A stretch of DNA of 64,000 nt from Eleginops maclovinus (GCF_036324505.1 NC_086363.1:6700655-6764654); one strand, 5' to 3'; shown: positions 45,203 through 64,000, counted from the first letter of the stretch. A program made the numbers and translations. The notes: generated from the letters alone by a model not told the origin.

Positions 45203-46430
45203 AACGACATCTTTCAATGCAGCTTTAAAAGTAACAGTTTTTAATATCCAAAATGTGTAAACAACTCAAATTCAGTGGCTACACGGTTTGTTAAAAAGAA
45301 AGCCTAAGTATTATCTTCTAGTATCTTTCAGCTTTTTGTTTTGCCAGACAGCTTTCCCCGAAAGAAGTATTGCTTACAGGGCTTCAGCAGCTTGAAGCCT
45401 TTTGATTATGTTAAGCTCTGGGCTCAGCTGTGCAGTTCCAATTTGGGAAGGACATATTTTATTGTATTGCAGTGAATCTGCTTGAGATTGTCTATATTCT
45501 TGACATAGCAATGGCTTATGTCAAGGATGAACATTCAAACACTTATTTTTAAGCTTGTAGACGAGCAATGAAGCATTTCTATTTCCATGACAAACTAAGA
45601 AGCTACAGAACAGCTACTTAGTGGCCATTTTTGTGAGATTGTTTTTAATGAAGTTTCTTGTTATAGAATCATCTTTTAGTTTATTGTGTAAGGAGTGGAG
45701 ATACATAACTGACCTGCACTTGCCATACTGCACACCTCATATCTAAAACATCCATTTCCTCTTGTGCATAAACACAGATAAACCTGTCGTCGATGTTTGG
45801 GAATAGAAAGTTAGTCTTCTTGGTGGATGTTGTGTGACAAGAAAGCCCAAACTGTGATCAATTCTGCTGTTATTTAAATGATTTCAGAGCTCGACACATT
45901 CTGTAACTTCATGTCATTTACTGCTGTTGAATTGTACACGGTGATGGAGCACCACAGATGGAGGCGTCTTCATTTTACTGTTGTCATCTGGGACCCCCCC
46001 ACTCAGTCACCAGCCTGTCAGCGGTCACTCGTATGTGCGTTCAGGGACGTCTGTCAAAGAAAACCGCTGCTTCCACAGAATCTGAAATGGGATTGTTCTC
46101 AACTGACAAATTGCAGTCTGAGTTTGTGTGACTTTAATTTAAATTGAGTATAAACAAATTAGTCAAGCACTTTAAGTCAAAGTTGAAAGGAATGTTTTTA
46201 TCCCATTTATCTGGTCACTGATATCGCTGCTAAGCTCGGGACGACATCTCGTTTCCACTGCCATTAGAGCCACAACATATATTTCATAAACAGACATCTT
46301 AACACTCAAATAAAACCCAAACTATTCGGGAGCGAATGAAAAAATAGTGAGAAAATGCAAGTGCACTTTAATCAACAATGAAAAACTACAGCAAGTGTAG
46401 CCGTGAATTCAACTTTTGTTTAGAACTGGC
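45203..46430. other. churc1-ttbk2 convergent intergenic region
   Basis: I see no exon here. The open frame at 45878-46147 (plus strand) has no splice context, conserved motif or family resemblance. Confidence 0.45.
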
Positions 46431-46431
46431 A

Positions 46432-46437
46432 TTTATT
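46432..46437 (-). terminator. Candidate distal ttbk2 poly(A) signal
   Basis: AATAAA on the minus strand lies about 0.9 kb after the ttbk2 stop. A proximal alternative is at 46918-46923, so two 3' UTR lengths are possible. Confidence 0.35.
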
Positions 46438-47334
46438 GAATTGACTATATTTAAAATAGTGCTATAAAATAAAATGCAACAACAATGAGACATGATGAAC
46501 AGGTTCCATTTTTATCAGTTTTCTTCCTTGTCCGTCTAGTTTGTGGAAGAAATAAAATTGCACATCTTTGCTGGTTCATATTATGATGTTCTTTGAGATC
46601 ATAAGCAGTTCAATAAAAATACACATCTACGCGGATTGTACAAATGAATAAAATATAAAAAAGATCCATTGCAATGATACTCATGCTCTTTCACAATACT
46701 TAAGTATGCACTCACATGTACATTCTAATATGCGGATGCCTTCTGCATGACAAGTCTAGCAAAGTAAAAGCACACTACTACACTCTGATATGCCAAAATT
46801 AGCAATTCATTGTCACATATAATAATTAATCCAGCTGTTTTACAGGAGTGAGGTCGAAGCTGCATGCCCTGTTTCTGTACATGTCTGCCGATGTCGGTAT
46901 AATGCATGTGGTGTCCTTTATTATTAGTGTTCTTAACGTGAGTTCATGGTTTCTATTAGGGTTTACTTTTTTCCCTCATGGTACATATCTACAGTAAGCA
47001 TCATTTTTTACATCCCTCAAGTATTTAACATTATCTTTTTGGTCTCATATTAGGCCTATATGGAGAGTTAAGAGGAGTGAAATGAGAGGTAAGAGTTGGC
47101 AATCTTAAGGTTTTCTCAACCTTTCTGTTTCAACTGCAGGTATCAAGCCACATCGTCAAGTATTTCGGGAGACAAATGAATAAATAAATAAATACATTTT
47201 ATACATTTTACATTACATACAGTACATTCCCTTGAGTAAATACTGTATTTACACATGCTATCAGCGACTGGATGTGAAACAGCCTCTCGCTACAGTTGCA
47301 CCATCCCTATCAGTCACTTGTGTTTCATATACAG

Positions 47335-53594
<6,260 letters not shown>

Positions 53595-54326
53595 CCTGAG
53601 TGCTCTCAGCTACAGCCTGCACCTGGCATCAGTGACGCAAGCCCCTCACTGAAAACACATTTTAAAATTCATGTCCATTTTATCTTCGAAAATCTCTGCA
53701 CACTGCATTCCTCTGTGCGTGCAAACATCTAAGGATGAAGCATTACATGTTAAATGTTTTTGTGGCCGATAGAAACATGTGGGGGACTGCCATTTAAACT
53801 GCTGCAAAGGTTAGCTAACGTTACACCTCACGTCTCAAAGGCTCATTGAAGAAAAAGCTTAACAAAGCTTAATTGTCATAAAAAGATAGCAACTGGAATT
53901 ATTTGACTATGTGCCAAACACACAACCAGGACGAGAGCAGTGGCAATCTCCTCTCATAAATGGCCATAAACCAGTCGTTCGAAAGGATTAGTCGTTAGGA
54001 AGCTAATCTAGCTAACTGGCGGCTTTCAATGCGGCGCGTCCGGTAGTCCAGTAAACAAGCTAACTAGCTTAGCATGTTTACTAAAGATAACCTCTTCTCA
54101 TGACCCATTCTTACCTCGCTTCGTTGCACCATTGCGATCTCAGTTAAAATCCAAACAGTCCCCATGCTCCGTGTCTGTTGCTAGTAACCCATGTCATTCC
54201 AAGCAGTTGTTTATTTTAGAAATTAGATAATAACGGTGATGGACCATAGCTGACGTTAGCCGCAGTTAGCCAGCTAGCCTGCTAATGGATGTGCAGTGAT
54301 GCCCCGTGCTCTGCCTCACAGCGCTC

Positions 54327-54334
54327 TGACGTCA
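54327..54334. promoter_or_regulatory. Perfect CRE palindrome in the ttbk2 promoter
   Basis: TGACGTCA, the full CREB/ATF site, lies about 210 bases upstream of the predicted 5' UTR donor (exon end 54115). GTTAGC and GCTAGC words cluster between 53811 and 54278. The transcription start is probably between these features. Confidence 0.45.
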
Positions 54335-54739
54335 CAGCGCTAGTCTCTCCTGATTGATCTGCAAACTCCTGCTGCTGCATCCTCAGTGGAGCAAAACTCT
54401 GCAAAGCTTTGCACATTACAACACTGCACAGACCAACTACATGTGGTCCAAATACAGCAATGTACATGTGAATGAACACTGCATTGCAAGCATTGTTGGT
54501 TCACTATGTGTGGTGTTGTAGTCGAAACATACAGCATTAGAGAGGCAGGGGCGTTGCAGTACATTCTGGTAGTCCTTATAAAATATTAATAAACATTCAC
54601 CCCACCACTCCTCAACACCACCTCTTAGTGGCGCTCCCAGAATTTTTGGCAAATGAAGCCACTGACAATGTTTGATTGGTACAGCAAAACCAAAAGCCGA
54701 GACTGAGATTTAGGAATTATATGTTGCTGTTTTTATATA

Positions 54740-55095
54740 TTTTTTGTTTTATCCCCCAGGCTATAAGACTGCTAAACCCCTGAGCTCTATGCCTTCACAA
54801 CCTCATACCATTCATCTGTTTGCACATCACACATGTATATATTATTATACATAGGCAGGATTTTATTTCACTGTACAGCATTACATTTGATATTATATGT
54901 GTAGCTCATCTTATTCACCATTATTCATCATGCATTATCCTCCTGCACAATTTTATTTCTACTTTGTTTCTTCTTGCTCTATTTTTATTAATTTTTCATT
55001 TAGTTTTATGTCTAATATATATTTATTTTTGCATTGTTGGAGGAGCCTGTGACTGCAGCTGTGCATATGACAATAAAGCCCATTTGACCTTTGAA
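54740..55095 (+). mobile_element. LINE-type 3' fragment upstream of ttbk2
   Basis: The segment begins near CCCCCAGGCTATAAGACTGC and ends GCATATGACAATAAAGCCC. Both are features of non-LTR retrotransposon 3' regions in fish. It is AT-rich and lacks reverse transcriptase coding. Confidence 0.55.
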
Positions 55096-56159
55096 CCTGT
55101 TGTAGAAGACTAGATTGTTTCAGGGTGGTCGGTCGAAGTACGCAAATGTTTTACTTAAATAATACTATAATAAGTTGAGCCAAACTCTTTTACAAGTCAT
55201 GCATTGAATATTGTGTGTAAGTACAAATGTATAAGCAATGAAACATTCCATAATAGGAAGTAACTTAAGAAGACCATTAAACATGGAGGTATTTTATTAC
55301 TGAATTTATTTCATTTCTATATAGCTCAATTTTTTTCTTCAAAATATGATAGTGATCTTTAAAAAAAATAAAATTGTAAATATAAAAACATTCATTTTCA
55401 TACATTTTGTCAACCATTTAAACAATCTAATAGAAGTTCAATATTATAGTTCTACAAATATCCAGCCACAGTTCTCGGGTATCATTACAAACTGTTTCCG
55501 TGTTATGAGCACACAGTCTATGGGTATGAGCCGAGCCTCCGCTTTCCGGGCAGCCGGGACATTAAAACAAACGGACACAGATACAGCGATGGGAGTGGCC
55601 AGACAATCGGATTGGATAACAGGATGTGAGTTTAGCTGTTTTGGGGTGAGGCGGTGCGTTCTGGGGTGCACAACTTTCTGCGTGTTTGCGCAGTTTCGCA
55701 GCGCTTCATATATTCTGGATAAACCTAAACACAACATCTGAGTCCGTGAGGCTCGTGTGCAACGTGTTGAAATCTGCGGAAATACCCGAGCAGGCCGCTG
55801 CACGGCACAGTTTCTACAAACTCACCGTCTCATGTGTGGGTCTACTCGTTTATGTGGAGAGAAAGTTGTGGACATTTTTTTTTCCTGGAGTGCAGGGTTT
55901 CGCTGATCCAGTGTGCAACATTATTAACTACAGCGTTAATGAGCCTCTCCAGCCTGTCCGGACTTTGGATTATGTGCTATTGGGATTGTAAACTCGCTTG
56001 TTCGCCATATTGTGCGCTGTGAAACTCGAGGGAAAGTTGTCAGAGTTATGACATTTGCTGCGCACAATCCCTTCATGGAGCTGCATGTAATCGACTTTGA
56101 TCGAAACCAAAGTGACTCCATGGAGCTGGACATGGAGAGCTCCGTGCACCATTAATAAG
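55096..56159 (+). other. mideas upstream region and probable 5' UTR exon
   Basis: A donor (GTATAT from 56160) suggests a noncoding first exon of mideas ending at 56159 and starting in the GC-richer part beginning near 55500. The short frames here (for example 55444-55803 on the minus strand) show no family resemblance. No TATA box is obvious. Confidence 0.35.
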
Positions 56160-56837
56160 GTATATGCACTAGTTTTAACTCATGCTCACTGTTCTGTCGT
56201 ATTGCCTAATAGATCTTAAAACGCTTCCTTATTGCTGTTTTTTTTCTTTACACAACATCACTGGCTATCGCTCGGGTTATTGCATGAGCCCCTTCGTTTC
56301 CTGTATTTCTTGTTATGCCAAATGGCAGCTGCACAGTCAGCGCCTCCTTGTTGCTGTCGTCTCAAAACTTCTTCAGTTTATTGCGTCCTGTCTGCCATTA
56401 CTGTACGTAAACATCGATTATATAGGTTTTGATCACAAGACATGCTCTCTGACTGAGTTTCACTTTACTCACTGGGCTATTCGCTCGTGTAGGCCTCAGT
56501 TTCCTTACCAGTGGAAACGAAAACTGAAAACTTTGTGTGCTTGTCTTCAGAGAAAAATAAAGTGTCTAACCCCTCCTTTCTCTCACAAGGTCCGGCACCA
56601 TAAAGAGGATGAGAAGAAAGAACAGCAAACCTCAGATTTGATTCTGGAAGGAGGGTTGCATGCTCCCCACCCTGCACTTTCCTTTGGGATTTCTATTTCC
56701 TCCCAAACACCTCTGTATACACAATTAAAGAAAGAGTTCTTCGACCACAGGCAGTCAAAGCACACTACATTAACAGTTTGCACGCTCAGAGATCAAGATT
56801 GAGAGCTCAGACTCCAACATTACCGTACAATATTACT

Positions 56838-57627
56838 ATGAGTCTTCCCTCTCAAGTTAATACTGACAAGAGCGGCAAGCATCGGGCTGCAGCCATGAAA
56901 GAGCCTGTGCAGCATTCAGGGGAGGTTTATTACGGTATGGGACCTCCGTCTTTAGAGTCAAGCCACAGTGACTCTGCTAGCAGCTCTGCAGTTTACAACC
57001 CGGAAAAAGGGCCCCAAAGTTTACCCCACTATCAACAGGCGGCTCCAGTAAAGTGGATGCACCAGGACTCCGTACAAGCCCCTGGCTGGTCTCAGGAAGC
57101 TCCTGCTCCAGCCTGGGGGCAGAACTTTGGCCCTTATATGAGTGGAGTGAATGCCAGGGGGCAGATGGCATTCCACAAGGGGGTCCATGAGGGTGTAGCT
57201 CTGCCAATGGGGGGAGAAAATCAACTGCCAGGAGGACCTGTTGAGGCTTACAGGGATGCCACCCAGGCTCAAGCTCAGGGTAGGGGGCTGGAGTGGGAGC
57301 AGCATGCAGCTGCAATGCACCAGGCTCAGCTGCAAGTCTATCAACATGCCCACAAAGGCGTTGAGCTCCAGGGTCAGCCCCATGTTACCCCTCACACTTT
57401 GCAGGGGCCCATGCTGCAGCCCTTCCAAACAACATTTAGGCCCAGCAAGCAACAGTTTTCATCAGGTTATTACTCTGTTTTTCCAGGGAACAAGGGAATA
57501 CCAAACCTGGCGTACACCGAGCAGCCTAAAACTCAACAACATCAGCTGCTACACCAGATGCAACAGCAGCAACAAATGCACCAACATCAACGTCACCAGC
57601 ACCAGCACCAGCACCAGCACCAGCACC

Positions 57628-57664
<37 letters not shown>

Positions 57665-60600
57665 TCAGCAGCAGTTGCAGCAGCAGCATCATCTTCAGTT
57701 GCAACAGCAGCAACATTTGCAGCAACAACGGCACCAAATCCAGCAGCAGCAAATACAACTGCAGCAATATCACCATCAACAGATTCAGGAGCGACAGCAA
57801 CAAATTCAGCAAATGCAACAACAGCATCAAGTGCAACAACAAAATGTGACGCAGAAAGAAACAGCACAACCACAGGTGCAACCAAAAAAGCAGCAAACCC
57901 AAAACTTTGTCCCTTTTCATCCTCCTGAGCCTGACACTGCGCCTAAAAAGGAGGTTGTCCAGTCACTGGGACCAGGGGCTCAAACCTGTGACACATCACC
58001 GTTAGCTGATCCATTCCCTGAAAAGGTAGCCACAAATCCTGCTGAGTCTTCAGATACAAAGTCGGCTGCACCTAGGCGTTCCCGTCGCCTTTCCAGAGAC
58101 GGACAGTCTCCACTGGGACCCCCCTCGACAAACATTTGGTCTCAAGCATCCAAAGATCCTGCACTACCACACAACGGAGTAGCAGGCACTCAGGCTGTAA
58201 AAGGAGGGGAAGTGGCAACAGGAGGGGTCATCCGTAGGAGAAGGAGGGCGTCTAAGGAGATCAACTTGGAGACTCTGGCTCAGAAGGCGTCAGAAATGGA
58301 GTCCCTACCCCCCAAAAAGGTCTTTAACTACACTACATCTGTGTTTAACTTAAATCTATGGCAGTTCTACAGTAAATCATGCATTTTAAATACTTTGGCT
58401 CAGTTTAGTTAAAAAAGAAAGAAGTTAGCAAGCAGCTGCACAAAGAGGAAGAGCCCTGTTTCAATGCAGCACTTCCCCATGGTTTACAAAATCATTATTC
58501 TTGAGTCTGTTAAGTGGATTGGAACCACTGTCACACTTACTAATAACAGGCTGTTTAACAAGTGTAAAGTCATACTATACATGACATATAGATACTGGTG
58601 CAACCTGAAAAACAACCATTATCACAGATTGCTCAGATTTTATCGCTGCAAGAAAGACGATTTACTTTATGCTGCTATTCAGGATAAAAAATGTTGACAT
58701 AGTAAGTGGCACACCCTGAAACTGGCTTCTTTATTTTCTCTATAGCCGCTTTGTTAAAAATGCACTAAGCACAAAAACTAGATAAACCCTGTTTGGCGTA
58801 ATTTCTTAACTCTGATTTTTAGTACCCTACCCCCGGGGGTTATCAGGTAGGTTTAGGTAGGTTTTTTTTGTGCAAAGTGTGCATGCTGGATTTACAGTTG
58901 GAGCAGCTGCATGTCTGCACACCTCCACATTCCTCAGGCGCCCTCCCAGTCATTCAGCAGAGCCAGGGAGGGGCCGCGCTGTCAACCTGCACTGCTACAC
59001 TCCTGTACCTGTAAACACACCCCGAACAGGTTTAATATTGTAGGAACAATCCAGAGCTGCTGTAGTGTGGTTAGCTCAAAGAACGTCTGAGGGTGAATAG
59101 ATGAGATTCAAATATCTTAACATAACTTTGCATTCAGTATGAATCATAAAACCGATTTATATGTGTTATCAGTTTGACTAAACATAGCAGGGAGGCGTCA
59201 GCAAGGCTCTGAAAACCAAGGAAATGCGTAGTAATCTCACAACTGTTGTGAACGTGTAGCTGTTGGTTGTCGGTTGATGTAATTCAGTATTTAAAAATGA
59301 AGTCAAATAATTAATCACAGAAAATGTAAGAGCAACATTTCAATCATTTCAGGTAACTTGAAGGATCTTAAAAGTAAGGATTTGGTGATTTTCTCAGTTT
59401 AATATTCTTTACAATTATATTGTCTCAATGTTTCACATTTCTTTTCCTTTCACAGACTAAATGAGTGATTACAAAATGTGCTAATATTAATCTATAATAA
59501 AAATAATCTGAAGATGCAGCGCTTTACTGATCAAGTTGATTTGAGAATGTTTTTTATTCTCAAACCATCTCTATGCTTTCTATATCTCAATCCATATTCT
59601 ATTTTCTCTGCTTTCCTCCCATTCTCCTTGTTATCTTCCCGTCTGTTTGCGTTGGTGCCTCAGCAGGAAGAAGCTTCTTCAGGCAGACAGGCCAGCATGA
59701 TGCCCCTGGTCATGCCTGTATCAGTGCCAGTGCACAAGAGTCAAACAGATCCTCAGGGAGCCTTAAATCAGGGACGTCTCGGGCAGTCTGAGCGACCTGC
59801 AGGACAGACCCACAGCAAACCCTCGGTCATTGTGGCTCGTCGACGATCACTCAGGAACTCCTTGAGTGAGAGTATGGGTCAGGTTAGTATTGTAGGGAAA
59901 CAACATTTGCATCACATCGTTTTGCTATGATTTAATATCCCAGTATTCACACTTTTTTTGGGGGGAGGAATGTGACAAGAAGGTTTTGGGAAGAAACCTA
60001 TGCATGTCCGTTTTGGAATCCTCCATGTGAAAATAAGAGTGAATTTTAATCTTCAAAATGCCTTGTTTATTTGGTAGAAGCAAACACAAATTCAGAAGGT
60101 TTTTCATCTTAAGTTTAGCAGAAGAGCCACAGGTGTTGTTAGTTTACAGCGCAAACAACCTCAAGTTGTTTGTCTAAAAAGAAAAAGTGTAATCTTTGCA
60201 ACTGCCATGCACGCAACAAGTAGTTTTCCACACCTTGTAGACTGTAGCCTGCAGCTCTTCCTCTAACATAATGTATCCAGGTGTTTCATTCCTCAGTATT
60301 TCAAACTGATCTGCTGTCAGAAATTGCAGAAAATAACCACAGAACATACAAGTGCTTCATGCTCAGTTGTAGCAGAACATGCTTTACTTTTTATTAGACT
60401 GATATTCAAACAAAGTGAAATCCTTAATATATTCTGTCTAGGAAGGGGAAAACGATCCAGGAACGGACGAGGAAGGAAAATCCAAACTCAAGCGCCGACC
60501 TCGCCCCGAGCCTCTCATCATCCCTCTGCCCAAACCAGCCACCTTCATCCCTCCGTCCCTCTACTCCAGCATCTCTTCCTACCAGAGCAACCTGCGCTCC

Positions 60601-63478
60601 CCGGTCCGCATGCCGGACAACCCCCTCACTCTGCCGCCGTACACTCCTCCCCCCATCCTGTCTCCTGTGCGCGGGGGCTCGGGACTCTACTTCTCCACCT
60701 TCCTGACCAACATCGCAAGCAACCAAATCTTGCCACCGCCGCCGCCGCATACACCTAAATCTGCGTCGCGCAGTCTGTTGCGCTCCAGTAAGTCTTGCGT
60801 TTAAGGATGATCCGAGACAAATTCTACTGATGAGATTTAATTAGATAATGTTCAACTAATATAAATATATACATCTGACCGTATTTACACTATGAACAGT
60901 ATAAGGAAGTATAAACATTACAAACAGCAGTGTAGAAGGTGAATACACTATAGATCAGGTATAAATAGGATTGTATAATACAGAATAAATAGGAATATAT
61001 TATAGATCGTTATTGTCATTTTTAAATACTAACAATACGTTTCAGTATGCCATAGAAAATATAGTTGTTTGGACAGTTTTGAGGCAGTGAAAATGCTTAA
61101 TAAGGAGATTTCTTTTTTTGTATTTGCAGCAAGTTCAGAGATCACTCCTCCCGTTCTGCCCTTGATCACTGATGCTACAACTGCTAGCCTTGAACCGTAA
61201 GTACAGACACAGGCCTCCAAGATTTTTAATATCTTGCCAAAAAATAACCAGAACCCTTCTTTCTTTTTTTACCTGTTCAGACGTATAAACATCGGGCAGC
61301 GGTACCAGGCAGAAATTCCTGACTTGCGTGATCCAGCTTCCTCCCAATTTGACCAGCACAAGGCGGACGTGGTTTGGCTCCCTATAGATGACTCCAAACT
61401 CAAACATAGTGACCAAGAGAGCAGTCAGTATCTCACACCAGTCAGCCACTAGTTGTTGTTTCTTATTCATGCTCTTCCTTTTTTAATTCTTGTCATTTTT
61501 TTCCTGTTTTGTTTTAGTGGAGGATTTCATGAGCATGGCTTGTTGCAGTGTGCTCAGGGGTGGTGGAACCAACCAGGAACTGGTTTTACACTGTTTTCAT
61601 GAATCTGGGGGGGATTTCATTGTAAGTATACTCATAGCATGACTCATATCCTCTCACTGAAGTTTGGCCTCAGAGTTTTAAAATCGTCTTTACGGAAATG
61701 CATTTTCACTGCAACTTCATACTTGTAACTGTCAGAAATGTATTAATTGTTGTACTTCAATGAGTAACAAGGAAGTGGTCAAAGAATGGATTGTAACTGG
61801 GATTCAAAATGTTTATTTTAAGGAAACACTGGAACGTTTGATGCTCCAGGACCCAGTTTTCCCCAAAGGTCATCAACTGGCAGGTTATCACTACTCAGGT
61901 GAGCTTTGGCATTACAGGCCAATAAAAGCTGTATCATTTTAATCATTGCCGTACTATTCCATGGTCTCTTGTTCTTACTCCGTCTGTCTCTGATTGGCTA
62001 ACCACTCTTTGAGTATTTCCTCATTTGTTCTGTGTCTGATTGACTCCCAGGCTCTGACTGCTGGACTGCAGAGGAGAAGCGCTACTTCAATAAAGGGATC
62101 TCTGCCTACAGGAAGGACTTCTTCATGGTGCAGAAACTGGTACGCTCATTAGTTTTACCCTACAGCATGAACCATTATGAATCAATGTAATTAAATATGT
62201 AAATGTTTTCTGTGTCAACACCAATAAATCATTAGTTATGAGGCAATGCTTTAAACAAAACGGACAGAAATACAGATTTTCTAATGTAGCTTTTCTGTGT
62301 CTGCATTTTACAAAAAGAGGCCATGTTATGATGTAATGGAAAATGTTAATCACAAGCTTAATGAATTCCAAACATGCAAAACTGGAGACCCATCCTTTAT
62401 GTGTCAGGAATTAAAAGGATTTATGGGAAATGTGGTTTTCATTTTAATGAAGCTTTAACAGCTAGAATACAACTGGCATGAGACACAGACTGCCGACCCT
62501 CTAAGCTTGTTTGCATTTACATTGTGTTACAATATGAACATACAACCATTTTTAGGTAATTGAAAGATGATTCATTTATTACATAAAACCTATATGTGTT
62601 TTTTTTTGCGTCTGAATTTAAAGGTGCAGTCCAAGACGGTGGCTCAGTGCGTTGAGTTTTACTACACGTACAAGAAACAGGTGAAGATCAGTCGTAACGG
62701 GATTTTAACCTTCGGCCCTCTGGATTCACCGGAAGAAAAGCACACAGATGCTGTCGTGGACGTAAAGGTAAAATGTAGTTTACCTGGCTTTAATGTGTAT
62801 TACGGCAGAATCAGTTATTGTAACAGCATGTGTGTGCCAAGCAGTAGTTTCAGTGAGTGAAGGAGAGACTGGGATAATAATATATTTTTCTCTATACTAG
62901 TTTGGCTTTTTATATCTATTTATTTGGTTTGAGAAAGCAGACTATCTAGATTGGTAGATAGCGCCTTAAGGAAAATCCGTATTTTTGATTTTGGGGTCGC
63001 TCTTTAAGTTTGTATTTTGATGCTTCTTCTATTAACTTGTGCAATGATCTTGTATTTTTGTAGTGTGAGACGTTTCAGACTTCGCAGCAGTCAACTGTAA
63101 CTCAAGGAGAGACAGATGGAGACGACAAGAAGGATGTTTCCTACGGGAGCAGCCAGCAGGCACTAGAGACTCATGACTATGTAAGTATTTCACTACATGT
63201 TCTCGTAACTTCTCGGATTTTCTTTGACTAATAGCACACTGGCTTTCTTTCACTGATGGATGAAGTGAAAAACTGTCAAACTAACATCTTCTTTTTTATC
63301 TGGTGCTCCAGGCAGGGACAGTGCTGGTGATCAAAGAGCCGCACCCGGTGAATAAAGAGGTTCTCCATGCAGCCACACCACACAGGCCTCGAGCCGACCC
63401 TGCAGCCAAGAAGCCCAAAGCGCCGGCGAAGCCCCCAGCGGATCCTGACGCAACATTTCCATGCAAGAAGTGTGGCAG
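56838..63478 (+). CDS. mideas: MIDEAS/ELMSAN1, ELM2-SANT subunit of the mitotic deacetylase complex (partial, 985 codons in window)
   Basis: Exons: 56838-58319, 59664-59882, 60442-60787, 61130-61196, 61281-61423, 61518-61621, 61823-61898, 62051-62139, 62624-62767, 63064-63180, 63312-63478; the last donor is in phase and the gene continues past the right edge. Exon 1 (494 codons) is Gln/His/Pro-rich with a long Q/H tract and ends with RRSRRLSRDG and VIRRRRRASKEINLETLAQK, both conserved in human MIDEAS. Then come PLVMPVSVPV, KPSVIVARRRSLR and the LPPYTPPPILSPVR block. The ELM2 domain starts at RINIGQRYQAEIP (about residue 706) and the SANT domain spans about 813-875 (WTAEEKRYFNKG to VEFYYTYKKQVKI). 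The final exon enters a C2H2 finger (FPCKKCGR). MIDEAS holds HDAC1/2 with DNTTIP1 in the MiDAC complex in the nucleus. The start is chosen by similarity to human MNL; an in-frame ATG at 56778 exists. The exon 1 donor (GTCTTT) is weak. Confidence 0.9.
57534..57862 (+). repeat. CAG/CAA/CAC trinucleotide tract coding Gln/His in mideas
   Basis: About 110 codons are almost only Gln and His. A CAGCAC hexamer repeat is followed by 12 consecutive CAA codons (57628-57663), then mixed CAG and CAA. In other frames the same DNA yields poly-Asn or poly-Val/Leu, which explains the long open frames on both strands. Confidence 0.95.
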
Positions 63479-63744
63479 GTAAGTCCGACTCAACGGAAAG
63501 AATAAATGTGTCCTCATTTATAACCTAGACTGTGTTGTCTGGACTTAGATTGATATCTCCATCCCTTGTGGTTTTTTGCTCAACCAGTGTTGCAATGTCA
63601 CCAGTATTTTAAAATATGTAGCTGCCGTCGTTCATGTGGTTCACCTCATTGTGTTGACCTTCATGCAGTCAAAAAATATGGTAACCCAAATTTGACAAAA
63701 ATGGTACATAATGTAGGAATTGATCATAAGAAGAAATGCAAATA

Positions 63745-63766
63745 ATATATATATATATATATATAT
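63745..63766. repeat. AT dinucleotide microsatellite
   Basis: Eleven uninterrupted AT units lie in the mideas intron after the last exon in the window. Confidence 0.9.
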
Positions 63767-63941
63767 TATGGCAATTGGATTGGGAACTAATCTGCTCTGT
63801 TTTGATGGATATTAATAGACTTTGTGATCATTATGGAACCAAATAGTGAAATGGTGTTTTGAAATGTGTAAAACAAAGAATTGAAAGAACATCTCTTTAG
63901 ATTTCCCAAATTGAATGTTCCTCCTCACAGTACAATTAATA

Positions 63942-64000
63942 CATAAAAATAATAACAATAAACTTAAATTTTATAGCACATTTCAAACATGGTTAAAAAG
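63942..64000 (-). repeat. Start of a retroposon-like segment at the right edge
   Basis: An ATAATAACAATAA tract followed by TTTTATAGCACATTTCAAAC resembles the reversed 3' end seen at 5924-5990. It is cut off by the window end. Confidence 0.3.

Noticed and set aside
45878..46147. Plus-strand open frame of 89 codons after churc1
   Set aside because: Composition is ordinary intergenic; no conserved residues or splice context seen.
55444..55803. Minus-strand open frame of 119 codons between ttbk2 and mideas
   Set aside because: No splice signals, no recognisable motif, and it overlaps the presumed mideas 5' region.
57526..57920. Long minus-strand open frames rich in Val/Ala or Leu opposite the mideas exon
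   Set aside because: They are shadows of the CAG/CAA repeat, which has no stop codons in several frames; no start context, splice support or family resemblance.

Overview
This is nuclear DNA of a ray-finned fish, probably a percomorph. The evidence is multi-exon vertebrate genes with short introns and canonical GT/AG junctions, proteins closest in my memory to vertebrate families, and teleost-type repeats (hAT-like miniature elements, retroposon 3' tails). No prokaryotic features are present. Gene identities come from recognising translated exons; exon borders were worked out by hand from frame continuity and splice signals, so they are predictions.

Layout, left to right: (1) a probable first exon of an unidentified small hydrophobic protein on the minus strand, with a TATA box, running off the left edge (144-221); (2) a macoilin gene, plus strand, 11 exons (2336-10222); (3) nrbp1, a pseudokinase adaptor, minus strand, 17 coding exons (14023-20015); (4) capn3, muscle calpain, plus strand, 23 exons (22386-32649); (5) znf106, a zinc-finger/WD40 protein, minus strand, 20 coding exons (34486-42397); (6) churc1 (Churchill), plus strand, 4 exons (43364-44911); (7) ttbk2, tau-tubulin kinase 2, minus strand, 14 coding exons (47335-53594); (8) mideas (elmsan1), an ELM2-SANT subunit of the mitotic HDAC complex, plus strand, truncated by the right edge (56838-63478 and beyond).

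The genes are independent transcription units, not an operon. Arrangement alternates: macoilin and nrbp1 converge, nrbp1 and capn3 diverge, capn3 and znf106 converge tail to tail with probably overlapping 3' ends, znf106 and churc1 diverge from a compact shared promoter, churc1 and ttbk2 converge, ttbk2 and mideas diverge. The capn3-znf106-ttbk2 grouping matches the human 15q15 neighbourhood; macoilin (human 1p36), nrbp1 (2p23), churc1 and mideas (14q) come from elsewhere in the human map.

The most notable observations are a capn3 gene without the IS1 insert exon, short hAT-like elements with recognisable 8-bp target duplications, a duplicated ETS site in the znf106/churc1 promoter, GCTAGC clusters around two promoters, a CA repeat almost touching an nrbp1 5' splice site, and a long CAG/CAA tract in mideas. 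I found no convincing novel biological system.
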